Assembly (NCBI GenBank): GCA_030847615.1
Contig: JAUMIR010000001.1
Span: 445,958,687 to 446,022,686, forward strand
DNA: 64,000 nt
Reading direction: 5' to 3'
From: Gambelia wislizenii
Lineage: Eukaryota; Chordata; Lepidosauria; Squamata; Crotaphytidae
Under the pieces are notes generated by a model that ran no database searches, was not told the DNA's origin, and was given only the letters and a program-made list of their open reading frames with translations. The translations under genes were made by a program, and so were the position numbers. Below, piece by piece: positions 32,621 to 43,735 of this stretch; position 1 is the stretch's first letter, and every line of letters starts with the position of its first letter.

Positions 32621-32948
32621 TTCCTTATCCCATATTTGCTCAGATGCAGGATTTCCTAAATAGCAGTGGGTAAAGCTTCTTACTTGGGGAATTTCTGTCA
32701 TGCAGCTGTTAAAGATACAAAAGTCCCATTCCTCTCTTCCCAAATGGCAATCCTTCCATTCTGATATTACACCATTACTACTATCACTATTATTATGATA
32801 ACAACAACAACATCAACATCCCATTGGCCAGTTTTTGAGCAGTTCAAGTGCTGAGTTGCATGGGGTGGTGACAAAAGGACAGGATTTAATACTGAACATT
32901 TCCACTGATTTCTCTGATAGCAAAAGCTGTTTTTCACGTAGAGTATGA

Positions 32949-33180
32949 GAGCCAGCATGGTGTAGTGGTATGAGGTTGGACTACAACTCTGGAGACCAGG
33001 GTTTGACTCCCTGCTTGGCCATGGAGACCCACTGGGAGAGCTTGGGCAAGTCACATTCTGTCAGCCTCAGAGGAAGGCAAAGGCAAACCCCCTCTGAACA
33101 AATCTTGCCAAGATAACCTTTGATAAGGTTGCCTTAGGGTCACCATAAACCAGAAATAACTTGAAGGCACACAACAACAA
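32949..33180 (+). mobile_element. Sauria-type SINE, near full length
   Basis: Head AGCCAGCATGGTGTAGTGGTATGAGG (box A region), box B-like GGGTTTGACTCCC near 32999, body GACCCACTGGGAGAGCTTGGGCAAGTCAC, and tail CACCATAAACCAGAAATAACTTGAAGGCACACAACAACAA with BovB-like similarity. The target duplication is not clear. Confidence 0.92.
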
Positions 33181-33842
33181 ATAGCTATTTATGTTCTTGC
33201 AAATTCACTAGGCATGAACTGTTAACATACATAATGATGCATAATGAAGATTATATCTCTGTTACACACAGAGCAGCAAACATACAGAGCAGATACCCCA
33301 ACACTGGCTTGTATAGCTACATACATCAAACAAATCCCCTTCTCTGAGTAGCTTGTATTGAGGACACTGGCTGCTCTTTTCTCTTGTGTGTAATGTTCTG
33401 GAGAACATTTTGCTGGTGGCCACTTTTGCAAATACTTGTAGACTGCTTGACCAGGAGGAGATAAAATGACTTGACTGAGGTCACAAACTGAGTATGTCAC
33501 AGAGGTGAGATTTCTCCCCCTCCAACATGAAACTATTCCTTCAAACCCTTCATTTGCTGTTGTAATATAACACATTTTACAGAATGCAAATCAATGAGGC
33601 TGTAAGACAAGTAAATTGTGAGATAAATTGAGAACAAGGGATAGAATATAAGTTTAAAATAAATTCAGGCCATTTGTTACACTTCTGCATTACACTACAC
33701 TTCTTTCATGTTGATTTTACTATTTAACTGAGAATAATTTAAATGGTAGAACTTACATGAAGGAGAGCTGCAGGATGAAATATAATGAAGAATTAATTTC
33801 TTGAAAATGAATTTTTACAGTCACTTAATAATAATAATCAGA
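33181..33842. other. intergenic, nothing recognised
   Basis: The 117-codon minus frame (33222-33575) resembles no known protein. Confidence 0.35.
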
Positions 33843-34191
33843 CTATAGTCGTCCCCCCATATTTGTGGGGTTAAGCATTTGGAGATTTGATTATTCACAG
33901 ATTACTAAATATGTTCCTAGGCATTTTCTAGGTCCTGCAGCATGATTCAATGGTATGTTTCCACCAGAGTTTGACCATAGAGTCACACTGGAGGACCTAG
34001 AGATTCCTGGAGAGAACACTTCTCTAGGCATTTGTAGGTCCTGCAGTGTGATTCTATGGTCAATTTTCACCAGAAGTGGATGACCTATCTTTAGAGAAGT
34101 GTTCTCTCAGGTTAAAAAAAATAGCAGGCCTATATCCATGGGGGTTTTGTAGGGGTCCTCTGCCCCTAACTCCTGCGAAAGCTGAGATGCA
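33843..34191. mobile_element. Tigger/pogo-like MITE
   Basis: TATAGTCGTCCCCCCATATTTGTGGGGTTAAGCATTTGGAG at the start and GTCCTCTGCCCCTAACTCCTGCGAAAGCTGAGAT at the end. It is the same terminal design as 39939-40329. An inner duplicated CTGGAGGACCTAGAGATTCCTGGAGAGAACACTTCT-like block occurs in both orientations. Confidence 0.6.
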
Positions 34192-34838
34192 GAGATGTTA
34201 GGTGTAAAATAGTTATAAGCATAAAATAAAACTATATTGTGTAAAGAAAAAGAAATGCATTACTTAAAGCTGCAAAAATTTCCTTAAAGGCTACAATCCT
34301 ATGCACGCCTACCTGGAAATAAAACTCACTGAATACGGTCATTGTTCTGAATAAAGATAGGTATACATAGTTTACCATATATGTGTGTGTGTACACAGGT
34401 TCATACAGCTTCACACAAGAAAATAAAATATGCAGATGCAGGGCACAGAATAAACATTATTTCTCTCTCTTTTTCACATACTCGTGCACATACATACAGG
34501 GCAGGATGCTTGGTCTCATTGTTCTAGAAGATACAAAGTAATAACAAAGGAGAGGATGGTCTCTGAGCGGTTGCTTTTGTGTGGTTTTCTAGTAATTCCA
34601 GGACCAGGCCCAAATTATTTATTTGTGTACTTTGTTTATTAAATAATCTTAATGAAATAAATGATTATTGCAGGGTTTTCTAAAACCCAAGGTTCTCCGA
34701 AGTTAAAAAAAAATTAACATTCCCCTGAAAACACTTTAAAAAGAGGGTGCTCATCCCTTTCCACTATCACAGCCAAAGTATTACACTTTCCTATATTCTA
34801 GGCTGCTAATGAGAAACTAATGTTGATAACTTAAAGCA
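34192..34838. other. intergenic, nothing recognised
   Basis: No recognised feature apart from a short GT run near 34382. Confidence 0.35.
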
Positions 34839-35235
34839 AGAGTTCTTTACCTTTTTTGTGCTGTGTGACCCTTTAGCAGTCTGGTGAAATCTACAGACCT
34901 GTTCATGATCACATATGGTCTAGCAACACGTCTAATAACTATGGTAATTTCAAAATAGTGACAAGAGTAAATGGTATTTCAAGATATATGCAATATCTTT
35001 AATGTGATATGAAAATATCTGTGATTTCTTTTGATGACAAAAATCATAGGTTCTGCTTCTATTACTCTGGTTTGCTGCCTGCATTCAGAATGGAAGGAAA
35101 TGCTAAATTTCTGTTAGAGAGATAAATGAAAATAAAGATGTAATTTTTTCCAATCCAAGTTCATGGACGTCCTGAGATCTATTAACAGAGCCCTGGGAGT
35201 GGGGGTCTGTGGATCTCAGGTTAAGAACACTTGAC
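34839..35235. mobile_element. hAT-type element, worn
   Basis: AGCAAGAGTTCTTTACCTTTTTTGTGC on the left and GGGTCTGTGGATCTCAGGTTAAGAACACTTG on the right are imperfect inverted repeats of the 'GTTCTTAACC' hAT type. The interior includes TGACCCTTTAGCAGTCTGGTGAA. No coding content. Confidence 0.65.
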
Positions 35236-35249
35236 CTAAAGTAAGGATG

Positions 35250-36270
35250 GGATCATAGTCACCAATGGCTTCTCTTCATCCTGGAGAGAAGTGACCAGGG
35301 GGGGTGCCACAGGGTTCTGTCCTGGGCCCTGTGCTATTCAATATCTTTATCAATGGCTTGGATGAGGGAATAGAGGGTATGCTTATCAAGTTTGCAGATA
35401 ACACCAAATTAGGAGGGGTAGCTAATACCCCAGAGGACAGGATCAGAATCCAAAATGACCTCAACAGATTAGAAAGCTGGGCCAATATTAACAAAATGAA
35501 TTTCAACAGGGAGAAATGTAGAATACTACACTTGGGCAGTAAAAATGAAATGCACAGATATAGGATGGGTGACACCTGGCTTGATGGCAGTACATGCGAA
35601 AAGGATCTAGGAGTCTTAGTGGCCCACAAGCTGAACATGAGTCAGTAGTGTGATGCAGCAGCTAAAAAAGCCAATGCAATTCTAAGCTGCATTAATAGAA
35701 ATATAGTATCTAAATCAAGGGAAGTAATAGTGCCACTGTATTCTGCTTTGGTCAGACCTCACCTGGAATACTGTGTCCAGTTCTGGGCACCACAATTCAG
35801 GAAGTATACTGAGAAGCTGGAACGTGTCCAGAGGAGGGCGACCAGGATGGTGGGAGGTCTGGAAGCCATGGCCTATGAGGAGCGGCTTAGGGAGCTGGGC
35901 ATGTTTAGTCTGGAGAAGAGAAGGTTGAGAGGGGACATGATAGCCATGTTTAAATATTGGAAGGGATGTCATACTGAGGATGGGGCAAGCTTGTTTTCTG
36001 CTGCTCCAAAGACTAGGACACGGAGCAATGGGTTCAAACTACAGGAAAAGAGATTCCACCTAAACATTAGGAAGAACTTCCTGACAGTAAGGGCTGTTTG
36101 GAAGTGGAATGCACTGCCTTGTAGTGTGGTGGAGTCTCCTTCTTTGGAGGTTTTTAAACAGAGGCTGGATGGCCATCTGTGGGGAATGATTTGATTGTGT
36201 ATTCCTGCAGGGCAGGGGGTTAGACTGGATGGCCCTTGAGGTTTCTTCCAACTTTATGATTTATGATTCT
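35250..36270 (+). mobile_element. CR1 LINE, 3' half of ORF2 with one stop
   Basis: One reading frame from 35304 to 36194 encodes the C-terminal half of a CR1 reverse transcriptase, broken only by TAG at 35646-35648. Visible motifs are PQGSVLGPVLFNIFIN (finger/palm), KFADNTKLGG (the catalytic FADD box, here FADN, so one catalytic Asp is lost), [53 protein letters not shown] and [15 protein letters not shown]. The 3' untranslated end ACTTTATGATTTATGATTCTATGA is CR1-like. 5'-truncated and not active. Confidence 0.92.
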
Positions 36271-36374
36271 ATGACTTAGTATCTGGATTTTTCACCACTG
36301 GCCATGCTGGCTACTTCTGCTGGGACTTGTAATTCTACAAAATCCACTCCATTCTAAAGTATTATACAGTATGT

Positions 36375-36990
36375 ATGTGCACAATCCTAAATATACACTG
36401 GACTGAGTATGTGACGAATGTTGCTGTCCTTGATCAAGCAGGGATCACCAGCACTGAGGCCATGATATTGAGAACACAGCTGTGCTGGGCAGGGCATGTT
36501 TCTAGGATGGAGGACCATCGCCTCCCAAAAATAGTACTCTACGGTGAACTCGCCACGGGTCAGCGTAAGAGAGGTGCTCCAAAAAAGCGATACAAGGACT
36601 ACCTGAAGCAACATCTCAGGCTTGGCCAAATTGATGACTAACAATGGTCCGCAATGACCTCACATTGGGAGGCTTGGAGACGCACTATCCAGAATGCTGC
36701 AGCCTTATTTGAGAGCTCACGCCAAACAAGTCTTGAAGAGAAACAACAATGCAGAAAGAATCACAACCCGGAATCATCACCCAAGGAGACCTTCTGCTGT
36801 GCTTTCTGCAACCGGACATGTTTATCTCAGATTGGCCTTTTCAGACATCAGCGCGCTTGCAGAAAGCGCAGGATGAGTCCTTCCTGAATCTTCGTTTGCG
36901 AAGAAAAGCCAGAGAGAGAACAGTTACATGCTGACATTGCCTGTCTTGTACTTACAGAAGATGAGAAGTACTTGCAAGTTTAATTTTAAA
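36375..36990 (+). pseudogene. non-LTR retrotransposon ORF2 C-terminal part with C2HC-like finger
   Basis: A single frame from 36375 to 36887 has one stop (36639-36641). It encodes TEAMILRTQLCWAGHVSRM near 36450, ELATGQRKRGAPKKRYKDYL near 36548, then HWEAWRRTIQNAA, and a cysteine/histidine cluster near 36795-36860 (CAFCNRTC then RHQRAC). The first motifs are the familiar C-terminal 'GHVxRM...YGEL' region of non-LTR reverse transcriptases, here ending in a zinc-finger-like module. It differs from the CR1 just upstream, so it is a separate insertion. The family name is not assigned. Confidence 0.75.
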
Positions 36991-37184
36991 AGAAGACATT
37001 TTGGAAACAAATAAATTTGGGTTTTTCCAAGTAACGTTGAACCAAGGAGAAAATTCTATTACAATCATTGAGGCAATTCTAGAATGGGATAGGATACTAG
37101 ACAAGATCCTACTATTCCCAAATGACTCACATAAATTCTTATAATATCATCTGAGATCAGTGAAAAGAAGGGCTTATACCTAGA

Positions 37185-37280
37185 ACTTGGAAAAGTTACT
37201 TTCCTGTAGCCCTGCTCGCTGGGGGATTTTGGGAATTATACACCAAGATAGTAACTTTCCAGAACTTTTCCAGTGCTCAT
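37185..37280. mobile_element. palindromic MITE ('AACTTGGAAAAGTTACTTT' type)
   Basis: GAACTTGGAAAAGTTACTTTCCTGTAGCC with GGGGGATTTTGGGAATTATAC and the opposed AGTAACTTTCCAGAACTTTTCC. Same family as 61025-61160. Confidence 0.6.
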
Positions 37281-37699
37281 TGGTAAGAGGCACATATAAT
37301 TTGTGCACAGGCTGCTTCAGGTTCAATGTCTGGATCTCCAGTAAAAAGATCACTGAGTAGGGGATGACAAAACATTTCTCTCTGAGGTAACTATTGCCAT
37401 TTAGAACTAATACTGAGTTAGAAGGGCCAATGGTCTCTGAGTCATTAAAAGTCAGCATCATATGTTGATGTTGTCTTGTGAACCACTCAGGGAATGACAG
37501 TAAAAGAACAAAGAACAAATTTATGGTGCTGCTGGTGACCAACAGCAGTTGCCCAAAGACCTTGTTTTCTCCACACCTTTTTTTTATTCCAAAGGCAGCA
37601 GCTGAATGTGCACGGTGATACTTCTACAATTGTGCCCCTGCTAAAATGATATAAAACAAACTAAATGACATACTCCAAAGCCCATGTTGTAATAATGCC
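37281..37699. other. intergenic, nothing recognised
   Basis: No recognised feature. Confidence 0.35.
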
Positions 37700-37865
37700 T
37701 TTATTAGTCCAACCAAAAAGGCACAGAATGAGGTTTTCTGTGGGTTTTTTTCCGGGCTGTGAGGCCGTGTTCTGGAAGAGTTTATTCCTGACATTTTGCC
37801 TGCATCTGTGGCTGGCGTCTATGGATGCTGGCCATGAAAACCTTCGACTTCACAAGGCAAAGAAT
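37700..37865 (-). mobile_element. Penelope-like element fragment
   Basis: GGGCTGTGAGGCCGTGTTCTGGAAGAG, GACATTTTGCCTGCATCTGTGGCTGGCGTC and GGCCATGAAAACCTTCGACTTCACA match 29757-30005. The block between them is shorter here. Confidence 0.6.
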
Positions 37866-38254
37866 TCTTTGTGCTTTCAAAGAATTTTTCAAACCATGTC
37901 GTGTCTTTTTGGTTGGTCCTGGTAAAGGTATTATCCACAATATGGACTTTGGAATTTGTCTTACGATCAGCATGACTACTATTACATTTAGCTTTGTTCT
38001 GCACTTGTGAAAATGAGTTGCTATGCATGACTCTGTTTGCAGGATGTTGTTATACATAAGACCAACTCAAGACATTTTTCTGACTGCAGAACAAAAGAAC
38101 AGAAACACCCATCCACAGTCACATTCCACATACAGAGCAAACCAGACTGTTGGTTGAATGTTAGTACAACTCTCTGGGGACAGGATGGCATCCTCCATTG
38201 CAGTTAAGTGCAGGAGGCAAGTTTGGAGCATGTAGGGAGGTTATTGGGCAAACG

Positions 38255-38421
38255 GAGCATGGCGTTGTGGTTTGAGTGTTGGTTTGAATCTCCACTTGGC
38301 CATGAAGACCCACTGGGTGACCTTGGGCAAGTCACACATTATCAGACTTCAGAAAACCCTGTGATAGGTTCGCCTTAGGGTTGCCATAAATTGGAAATGA
38401 CTTGAAGGCACACAATACACA
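38255..38421 (+). mobile_element. Sauria-type SINE, internally deleted
   Basis: GCATGGCGTTGTGGTTTGAGTG head, CCACTTGGCCATGAAGACCCACTGGGTGACCTTGGGCAAGTCAC body, then a deletion of the 'gaggaaggcaatggc' part, and tail GGTTCGCCTTAGGGTTGCCATAAATTGGAAATGACTTGAAGGCACACAA. Confidence 0.88.
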
Positions 38422-38591
38422 CAGAGAGAGTGGAGTCATTCTTTCCTTCCCCCTTCTGCTCTTTTTTTAAAGGCTGTAATCTGAGGCAAGTACTGATATT
38501 GAAGCATTGCTCTTTTGTCTAAGTAACAGTGTCATCATAAATGTCAAGTCATATGGAAAGATAAATAATGATAGTTCTGGATTTGTATATA

Positions 38592-38830
38592 CAGTTGTCC
38601 GTTCATATTCGCTGGGGTTTGGTTCCAGACCCCACCCCCACCCCCATGGATACCAAAATCCATGAATACTCAAGTCCCATTATATGCAATGGCATAGCAA
38701 AATGGTGTCCCTTATATAAGATGGCAAAATCAAGGTTTGCTTTTTGGATTATTATTTTTTAAAGAATATTTTCAAGCTGTGAATACTTAAATCCATGGAT
38801 ACCAAATCCGTCGATATGGAGGGACAACTG
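38592..38830. mobile_element. Tigger/pogo-like MITE, TA target, 239 bp
   Basis: Ends CAGTTGTCCG and GGGACAACTG, flanked by TA (38590-38591 and 38831-38832). The interior is almost identical to 58642-58856 (CCCATTATATGCAATGGCATAGCAAAATGG). Confidence 0.9.
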
Positions 38831-39562
38831 TAGTTCTAATACCTGGAGTCCAGAGAAATAATGAAAGACAATTGCAAGTATGAGGAACTGGCTGGTGCTA
38901 GTTTGGTGGGCAACAAATGGCAAATGCAGTTTAGTTTAGACACTGCTATGTGCTAGGTAGTATAAGGGTAAGGAGGCAATGTAAGGAAACAGAAAAGGAA
39001 CAAACAGCTCTGATCCCAAGCTGGTAGTGTCACAACCATTAACCCCAGTCCCTGCTATGCAAGACACAGGCAAGCAGAATTGATATGTGAGACTGCAGAT
39101 GATAGCTGTCAAGAGTTAATACTGTTAACATATAAGGCATTTATTAGACATCATCACCATGTGTGAATGAAGCAGACCTAATTCCATGTGATACTCAGCC
39201 TCATTCACATTTGACTTGCTGTCCACATTTTTCCACCAATGGTGGAAATCTTTCAAATGTTGGCATTTGTCTGGGCTTATTCTGAGAACAATTGGTCTAC
39301 AGGGGTTAAATGCTCATGGCCATTTGGATTTCTGCATACACTTCCACTATTATAGGCAGAATGGGATTTTAACAACTGCAATCACAGAGGGGGAAACAGA
39401 GAGGGACAATCCTAATGCAGATACATCATTCCGTCACATCATTTGTAATTCGAAATTTAAGCTATGACCAAACAAGAAATGTGACCAATAATTTGAGAAA
39501 AGCAGATTGAGGAGGGCAAAGTCTAAGAATGTGTTCATTTAGTCACATGACACACACACACA
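38831..39562. other. intergenic, nothing recognised
   Basis: No recognised feature. Confidence 0.35.
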
Positions 39563-39896
39563 TGTTGACTCTCCCTTATCCGGAATTCTGAAATCTGAAA
39601 TATTCCAAAATCAAAAATAGTCCATGGGGTGGCTGAGATAGTGACACCTTTGCTTTCTGATGATTCAATGTACACAAACTTTGTCTCATGCACAACATTG
39701 TTAAAAATATTGTGTATAAAATTACTTTCAGGCTATGTGTATAAGGTATGCGAAACATAAATTAATTTCATGTTTAGACTTGGGTCCCATCTCCAAGATA
39801 TCTAATTAAGCATATGCAAATATTTCAAAACCTGATCTATCCCAAAATCAAAAATGCCTTTGGTCCCAAGCATTTCAGATACGTGAGACTCAACAA
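39563..39896. mobile_element. Tigger-like element with TGTTGASTCTC termini
   Basis: Left TGTTGACTCTCCCTTATCCGGAATTCTGAAATCTGAAAT; right GGTCCCAAGCATTTCAGATACGTGAGACTCAACA. The ends are inverted repeats. The design closely recalls mammalian Tigger-related MER repeats that start 'ttgagcatcccttatccgaaatg'. Confidence 0.7.
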
Positions 39897-39935
39897 AATG
39901 CACGTGCACACGTGCGCATGCACGCACACACACAA
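39897..39935. repeat. alternating purine-pyrimidine tract
   Basis: ATGCACGTGCACACGTGCGCATGCACGCACACACAC is almost strictly alternating and partly palindromic, a classical Z-DNA-prone tract between two Tigger-like elements. Confidence 0.8.
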
Positions 39936-39938
39936 GTG

Positions 39939-40329
39939 CAGTCAGCTCTCCACATTTGTGGGTTTAATTTTTGCGGATTCAATTATTCACAGATTATTTG
40001 CTGCCACCTCTGCTGCTGCCCTATGCCATTTTTAATAGGGACTGCAAGCCTCACAAGACTGAGACTGTGAACATGTGGCAAGGCTTGTTAAATCTCCAAT
40101 AAAAATGGTGTGTAGCAGCAGCAGAGGCAGTGGTAGGCCCTGCCAGATGCCCACTTTTGCCTTGCAAAGGAACCCCGCCACCTCAAAGGCATCCATGGTG
40201 GGTTTAATTTTCAGATTGTACTTTTTGTGTGTGTTAAATATGGTTGGGGGTGTCTAGAGATATTTGCAGTTTTCCCACTTTTGCATGGGTCCTATGCCCC
40301 TAACCCCAGTGAATGTGGAGGGCCAACTG
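39939..40329. mobile_element. Tigger/pogo-like MITE, 390 bp
   Basis: Left CAGTCAGCTCTCCACATTTGTGGG; right AATGTGGAGGGCCAACTG followed by TA. The two halves repeat a GCTGCCACCTCTGCTGC/GCAGCAGCAGAGGCAG block in inverted order. Confidence 0.7.
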
Positions 40330-41171
40330 TATATATGAGCAATAATTTAGCATTTTGGTAATGAAATGTATGTTGTATAAGCTGGAAATGTTTGGATGTC
40401 TTTATGCCTTACAGAGCAATCCTATGTGAACTTAAGTCTCATTATATTCAGTGGGATTTATGCCAGTGTAAATATGTTTAAGATCAAAACCCCTTGGAAA
40501 GAGCCAATTGTTCTAGTGTTAATTGTTTGCTCTAGTGTTTCCTCCTTTTCCCAAAAGCACTTTTCTCCAATAATAAAAATCTAGCTGATTGAACATTTCC
40601 ATTAAGACTCCTTATATATTCTTTATATCTTTCATTTTTTCAGTATACTGCTTCACCTTCTTTCTGTTACCCATTTTGTTTTTATTATCTAGACAAAACA
40701 AAATTACATTCAACAATACCAATACTACAGAAGAACAACTCAGTGAAATGCTGCTTTGGATGATATCTTATGGACAGGAGCTTCCCACTGCCTCCAGTCA
40801 ATCCACTGGAACTCCTGAATATTCCCAGTTGGAAATATTTCACTGCCATCACTGACTTAATCAAATGAACAGTTTGTTTGCCCTCCAGTTTCTCACATTT
40901 TCACTCATGTTGTACTTTGGTACAATTTATTCCACTAATTAAATGTTAAGTGTTTATTGGATCCTTACTGATCTTTTAAACCAAACAGAATGATATTACT
41001 AATAAAATCAATGTGGTTTTTTCATGTCCCCTTAAACTAAAACCATACATGGGAATTATAGCTTCCTGTTCCAGAGATGTGCGCACTGCAGGTTCTTCAT
41101 GTGAGAGCTAAAGATATCACCCAATAAGCCCCCATCACCAAATGGGGCTTTATAGATCCCATCTGCATATA
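40330..41171. other. intergenic, no recognised feature
   Basis: Short + strand frames at 40396-40855 show hydrophobic, low-complexity translations without recognisable family. They are not called. Confidence 0.35.
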
Positions 41172-41425
41172 CAGTTGGATCCCCGTATCCACAGGGGATT
41201 GGTTCCAGGCCCCACTGTGGATAATGAAACCTACAGACAATAAAGAATGCTATTGAAAATAACGGGACTTCCTGTTTAAAATACCATAGAGTTGCCTTGG
41301 AGGACCTAGAAAATGGCTAGAGAGGATGTATTTTCTAGAAAGACTCTATGGTAGCTGTGCTGAAACTGAAACCATGGCTAACTGAATCAGTGGATAATGA
41401 ATCAGTGGATATGGGGGTCCTTCTG
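41172..41425. mobile_element. Tigger/pogo-like MITE, TA target
   Basis: Ends CAGTTGGATCCCCGTATCCACAGGGG and CAGTGGATATGGGGGTCCTTCTG, flanked by TA on both sides. It contains CATAGAGTTGCCTTGGAGGACCTAG, related to the block in 33843-34191. Confidence 0.75.
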
Positions 41426-41449
41426 TACCACATTTGCTTTATTGCAAGG

Positions 41450-41570
41450 TGAGCAATGTGTGATCTTCTAGTTATTGTTGGACTACAGCTTCCATTATCT
41501 TTCACAACTGGCCTATACAGGCTAAGACTGATGGGAACTGCAGTCTGCCAAGATGTGAAGGACAACACAC
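41450..41570. mobile_element. palindromic MITE ('TGTTGGACTACAG' type)
   Basis: TGTGTGATCTTCTAGTTATTGTTGGACTACAGCTTCCATTATC is opposed to CTGATGGGAACTGCAGTCTGCCAAGATGTG. Confidence 0.6.
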
Positions 41571-41825
41571 TTCCCTGCCTTTGTTTTAGTGTTTCTTTTC
41601 TGAGAAAAGGAGAAGAAAACAAAGCCTGATGAAGGGGAAAATTGAACAACAGGAAAAAATACATCCGAGACAGAATCTGTCCTTCATTTAAACATGGCAT
41701 ATCATGGAGGAAACAGCTATCTTATTTAGGAAGTGTTCTAGTGCTAGAAGATAAGTCCTAAGCGGCAGAAAGATTCCTGCCCTCATATTTTCTTACAGAT
41801 CTTTGTGAAGTGGGCCATCTGACAG

Positions 41826-42585
41826 TGACAAATTCAAAATTCTACATTTAGGCCACAAAAACCAAATGCACAGGTATAGGATAGGGGATAATTGGCTCAG
41901 CAGTACTACATGTGAAAAAGATCTTGGGATTATTTTCAATCATAAATTGAATGTGAGCCAGCAGTGTGCTGCTGCAGAAAGGAAGGCAAATTCTATCTTA
42001 GCCTCCATTAATAGAACCATAGTTTTCAAGTCAAAAGAAGTAATAGTCCCCCTATATTGCACACTGGTCAGCCGTCATCTGGAGTACTATGTTCAGTTCT
42101 GGGCACCTCCTTGTAAGAAGGATATAGACAAGGTGGAGGAAGCTCAGAGAAGTGCAATGAGGATGATAAGAGGTATGGAGAACAAAACATATGAGGAGAG
42201 GTTGAAGGAGCTGGGCATGCTCAGCTTGGTGAAGAGAAGACTGAGGGGTGACATGATCACACTCTTTAAATACTGTACCTCAAGGGCTGCCATAAGAGGA
42301 GGGTGCAGGCTTGTTCTCTGTTGCCTCTGAGAGTAGAAATAGGCCTAATCGTTTTAAGTTAAAAGAGGATAGATTTTGATTGAATGTTAAAAAGAACTTC
42401 TTGACAGTGAAAGCGGTTCAGTAACGGAACCAGTTGCCTTGAGATGGTGGGCTCTCCTTCTCTGGATGTCTTCAAAAAGAGGCTGGACAGCTACCTGCTG
42501 GGGATGCTCTAGCCGGAGATCCTGAATTGAGCACAGGGTTGGACCTGATGGCCCATGGGGCCCCTTCTATGAGTCTATGACTGAT
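41826..42585 (+). mobile_element. CR1 LINE, second subfamily, 3' fragment
   Basis: The frame 41866-42330 gives HRYRIGDNWLSSTTCEKDLG, then LNVSQQCAAAERKANSILAS, YYVQFWAPPCKKDIDKVEE, RSAMRMIRGMENKTYEERLK and [14 protein letters not shown], followed by a frameshift near 42285. The 3' end GTTGGACCTGATGGCCCATGGGGCCCCTTCTATGA differs from that of 35250-36270, so this is another CR1 subfamily and older. Confidence 0.88.
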
Positions 42586-42640
42586 AGCAATTGTTGCAAT
42601 CATTTCTAGGTGGAAAGGAGAGGGAAACAGAAATGTCTTA

Positions 42641-43249
42641 GGAGATTACCAGCTGCGGCAAATATGGTGTTATAACGTCGAAATGAGACCACAAAAGGGC
42701 TCCCTTATCACATGACGTCACGCCACAGTGTTCTGCAAGCTTTCTGCTGCTGTCAAGAGGGCGTTATTTTTTATTAACAGACAGAAGCCACCAACTGATC
42801 TCCCATAGCATTGTTTGTGCAACTTTGCTTGTGTGCGAAAACATGCACCGCTCTGCTGGTGTCATTCCAGCATCAATGGGCAGTCCCTACCAAAACACTT
42901 CCGGGTGAGATCAGAAAAACTAGGTACTGTATGCTCTTTTTTAGGAACCTTCCCATCCTGCTTGCAAGTTTCCAAGTGTGTTTCAGTGCTTGTATGTTCT
43001 TTTGGTTTGGTAATTTACATGTTTTTGGACTTTTAAGTGTGCTTGCATCTTCTCATGCGAACTGCTGAAATCTCACCCATGAAAAAATGCAGAAGTAAGC
43101 AGCACAACTGGTCATATTGCCAGATTTCAGAGGTGTCTTTGTCTCATTATTACAGCAGCATGTGAAAAGAAGTGTTATTAGGCCAGGATACTTATGCTGT
43201 AAAATATAGTGCCAAAAGAACATTTTTAGACCCTCGTCTGATAAGCTCC
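42641..43249 (+). mobile_element. MITE of the GGACTTTATCAGA family, diverged copy, 609 bp
   Basis: Begins GGAGATTACCAGCTGC and ends GTCTGATAAGCTCC, flanked by TTA on both sides (42638-42640 and 43250-43252). The interior keeps GGCAAATATGG, CCAACTGATCTCCC, CCAAAACACTTCCGGGTGAGATC and TTCTCATGCGAA blocks of the family. The inner hairpin is degenerate. Confidence 0.82.
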
Positions 43250-43549
43250 TTAGACTTCCTCAGCTCTTCCCCATTTTATGAATACTTATCATTTCAACAA
43301 CTAAATAAATTTATAAAAATGTATACATTTATTTCTTAGTTTCTAGCCCAACCTCATTTGCATAAATGTAAATAAAAATAAAAAATATCAGTTCAAATAC
43401 TGGAGTAGCAGGCTCAGCTGCTTTAAGGCAGACAAGATACCTCCCCTACATGTACAGAAGAGCAACTAGAATAGCAATTTATTTCTTTATCTGTATATTT
43501 ATAACATTTAAACTCCACAATTCTTCTGAACGGTGCAAAGCTGTCATTT

Positions 43550-43735
43550 TCAAAGGGATCCTCATGTTAGTCTGCTTCAGGAAAGGGAGGAAATGAAAGA
43601 ATCAAGCAGCACCTTTGAGACTAACTGATCTATTTTAGCGTGAGGCTTCGTGAATATCAAGCTGTTCATGTGAAGAAGTAGACTGATAGCCACGAAAATG
43701 CACACTAAAATAAATCAATCTTAAGAATGTTGTTC
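43550..43735 (-). mobile_element. Penelope-like element 3' fragment
   Basis: AAGCAGCACCTTTGAGACTAACTGATCTATTTTAGCGTGAGGCTTCGTGAATATCA and TGAAGAAGTAGACTGATAGCCACGAAAATGC. This is the reverse of a 'tttcgtgg...gaagtagact' Penelope-like 3' end. Confidence 0.6.

Noticed and set aside
35304..36887. CR1 ORF plus downstream finger ORF as one host-domesticated gene
   Set aside because: The CR1 3' end (ATTCTATGA-type) lies between them and both parts contain stops, so two separate dead insertions are simpler.
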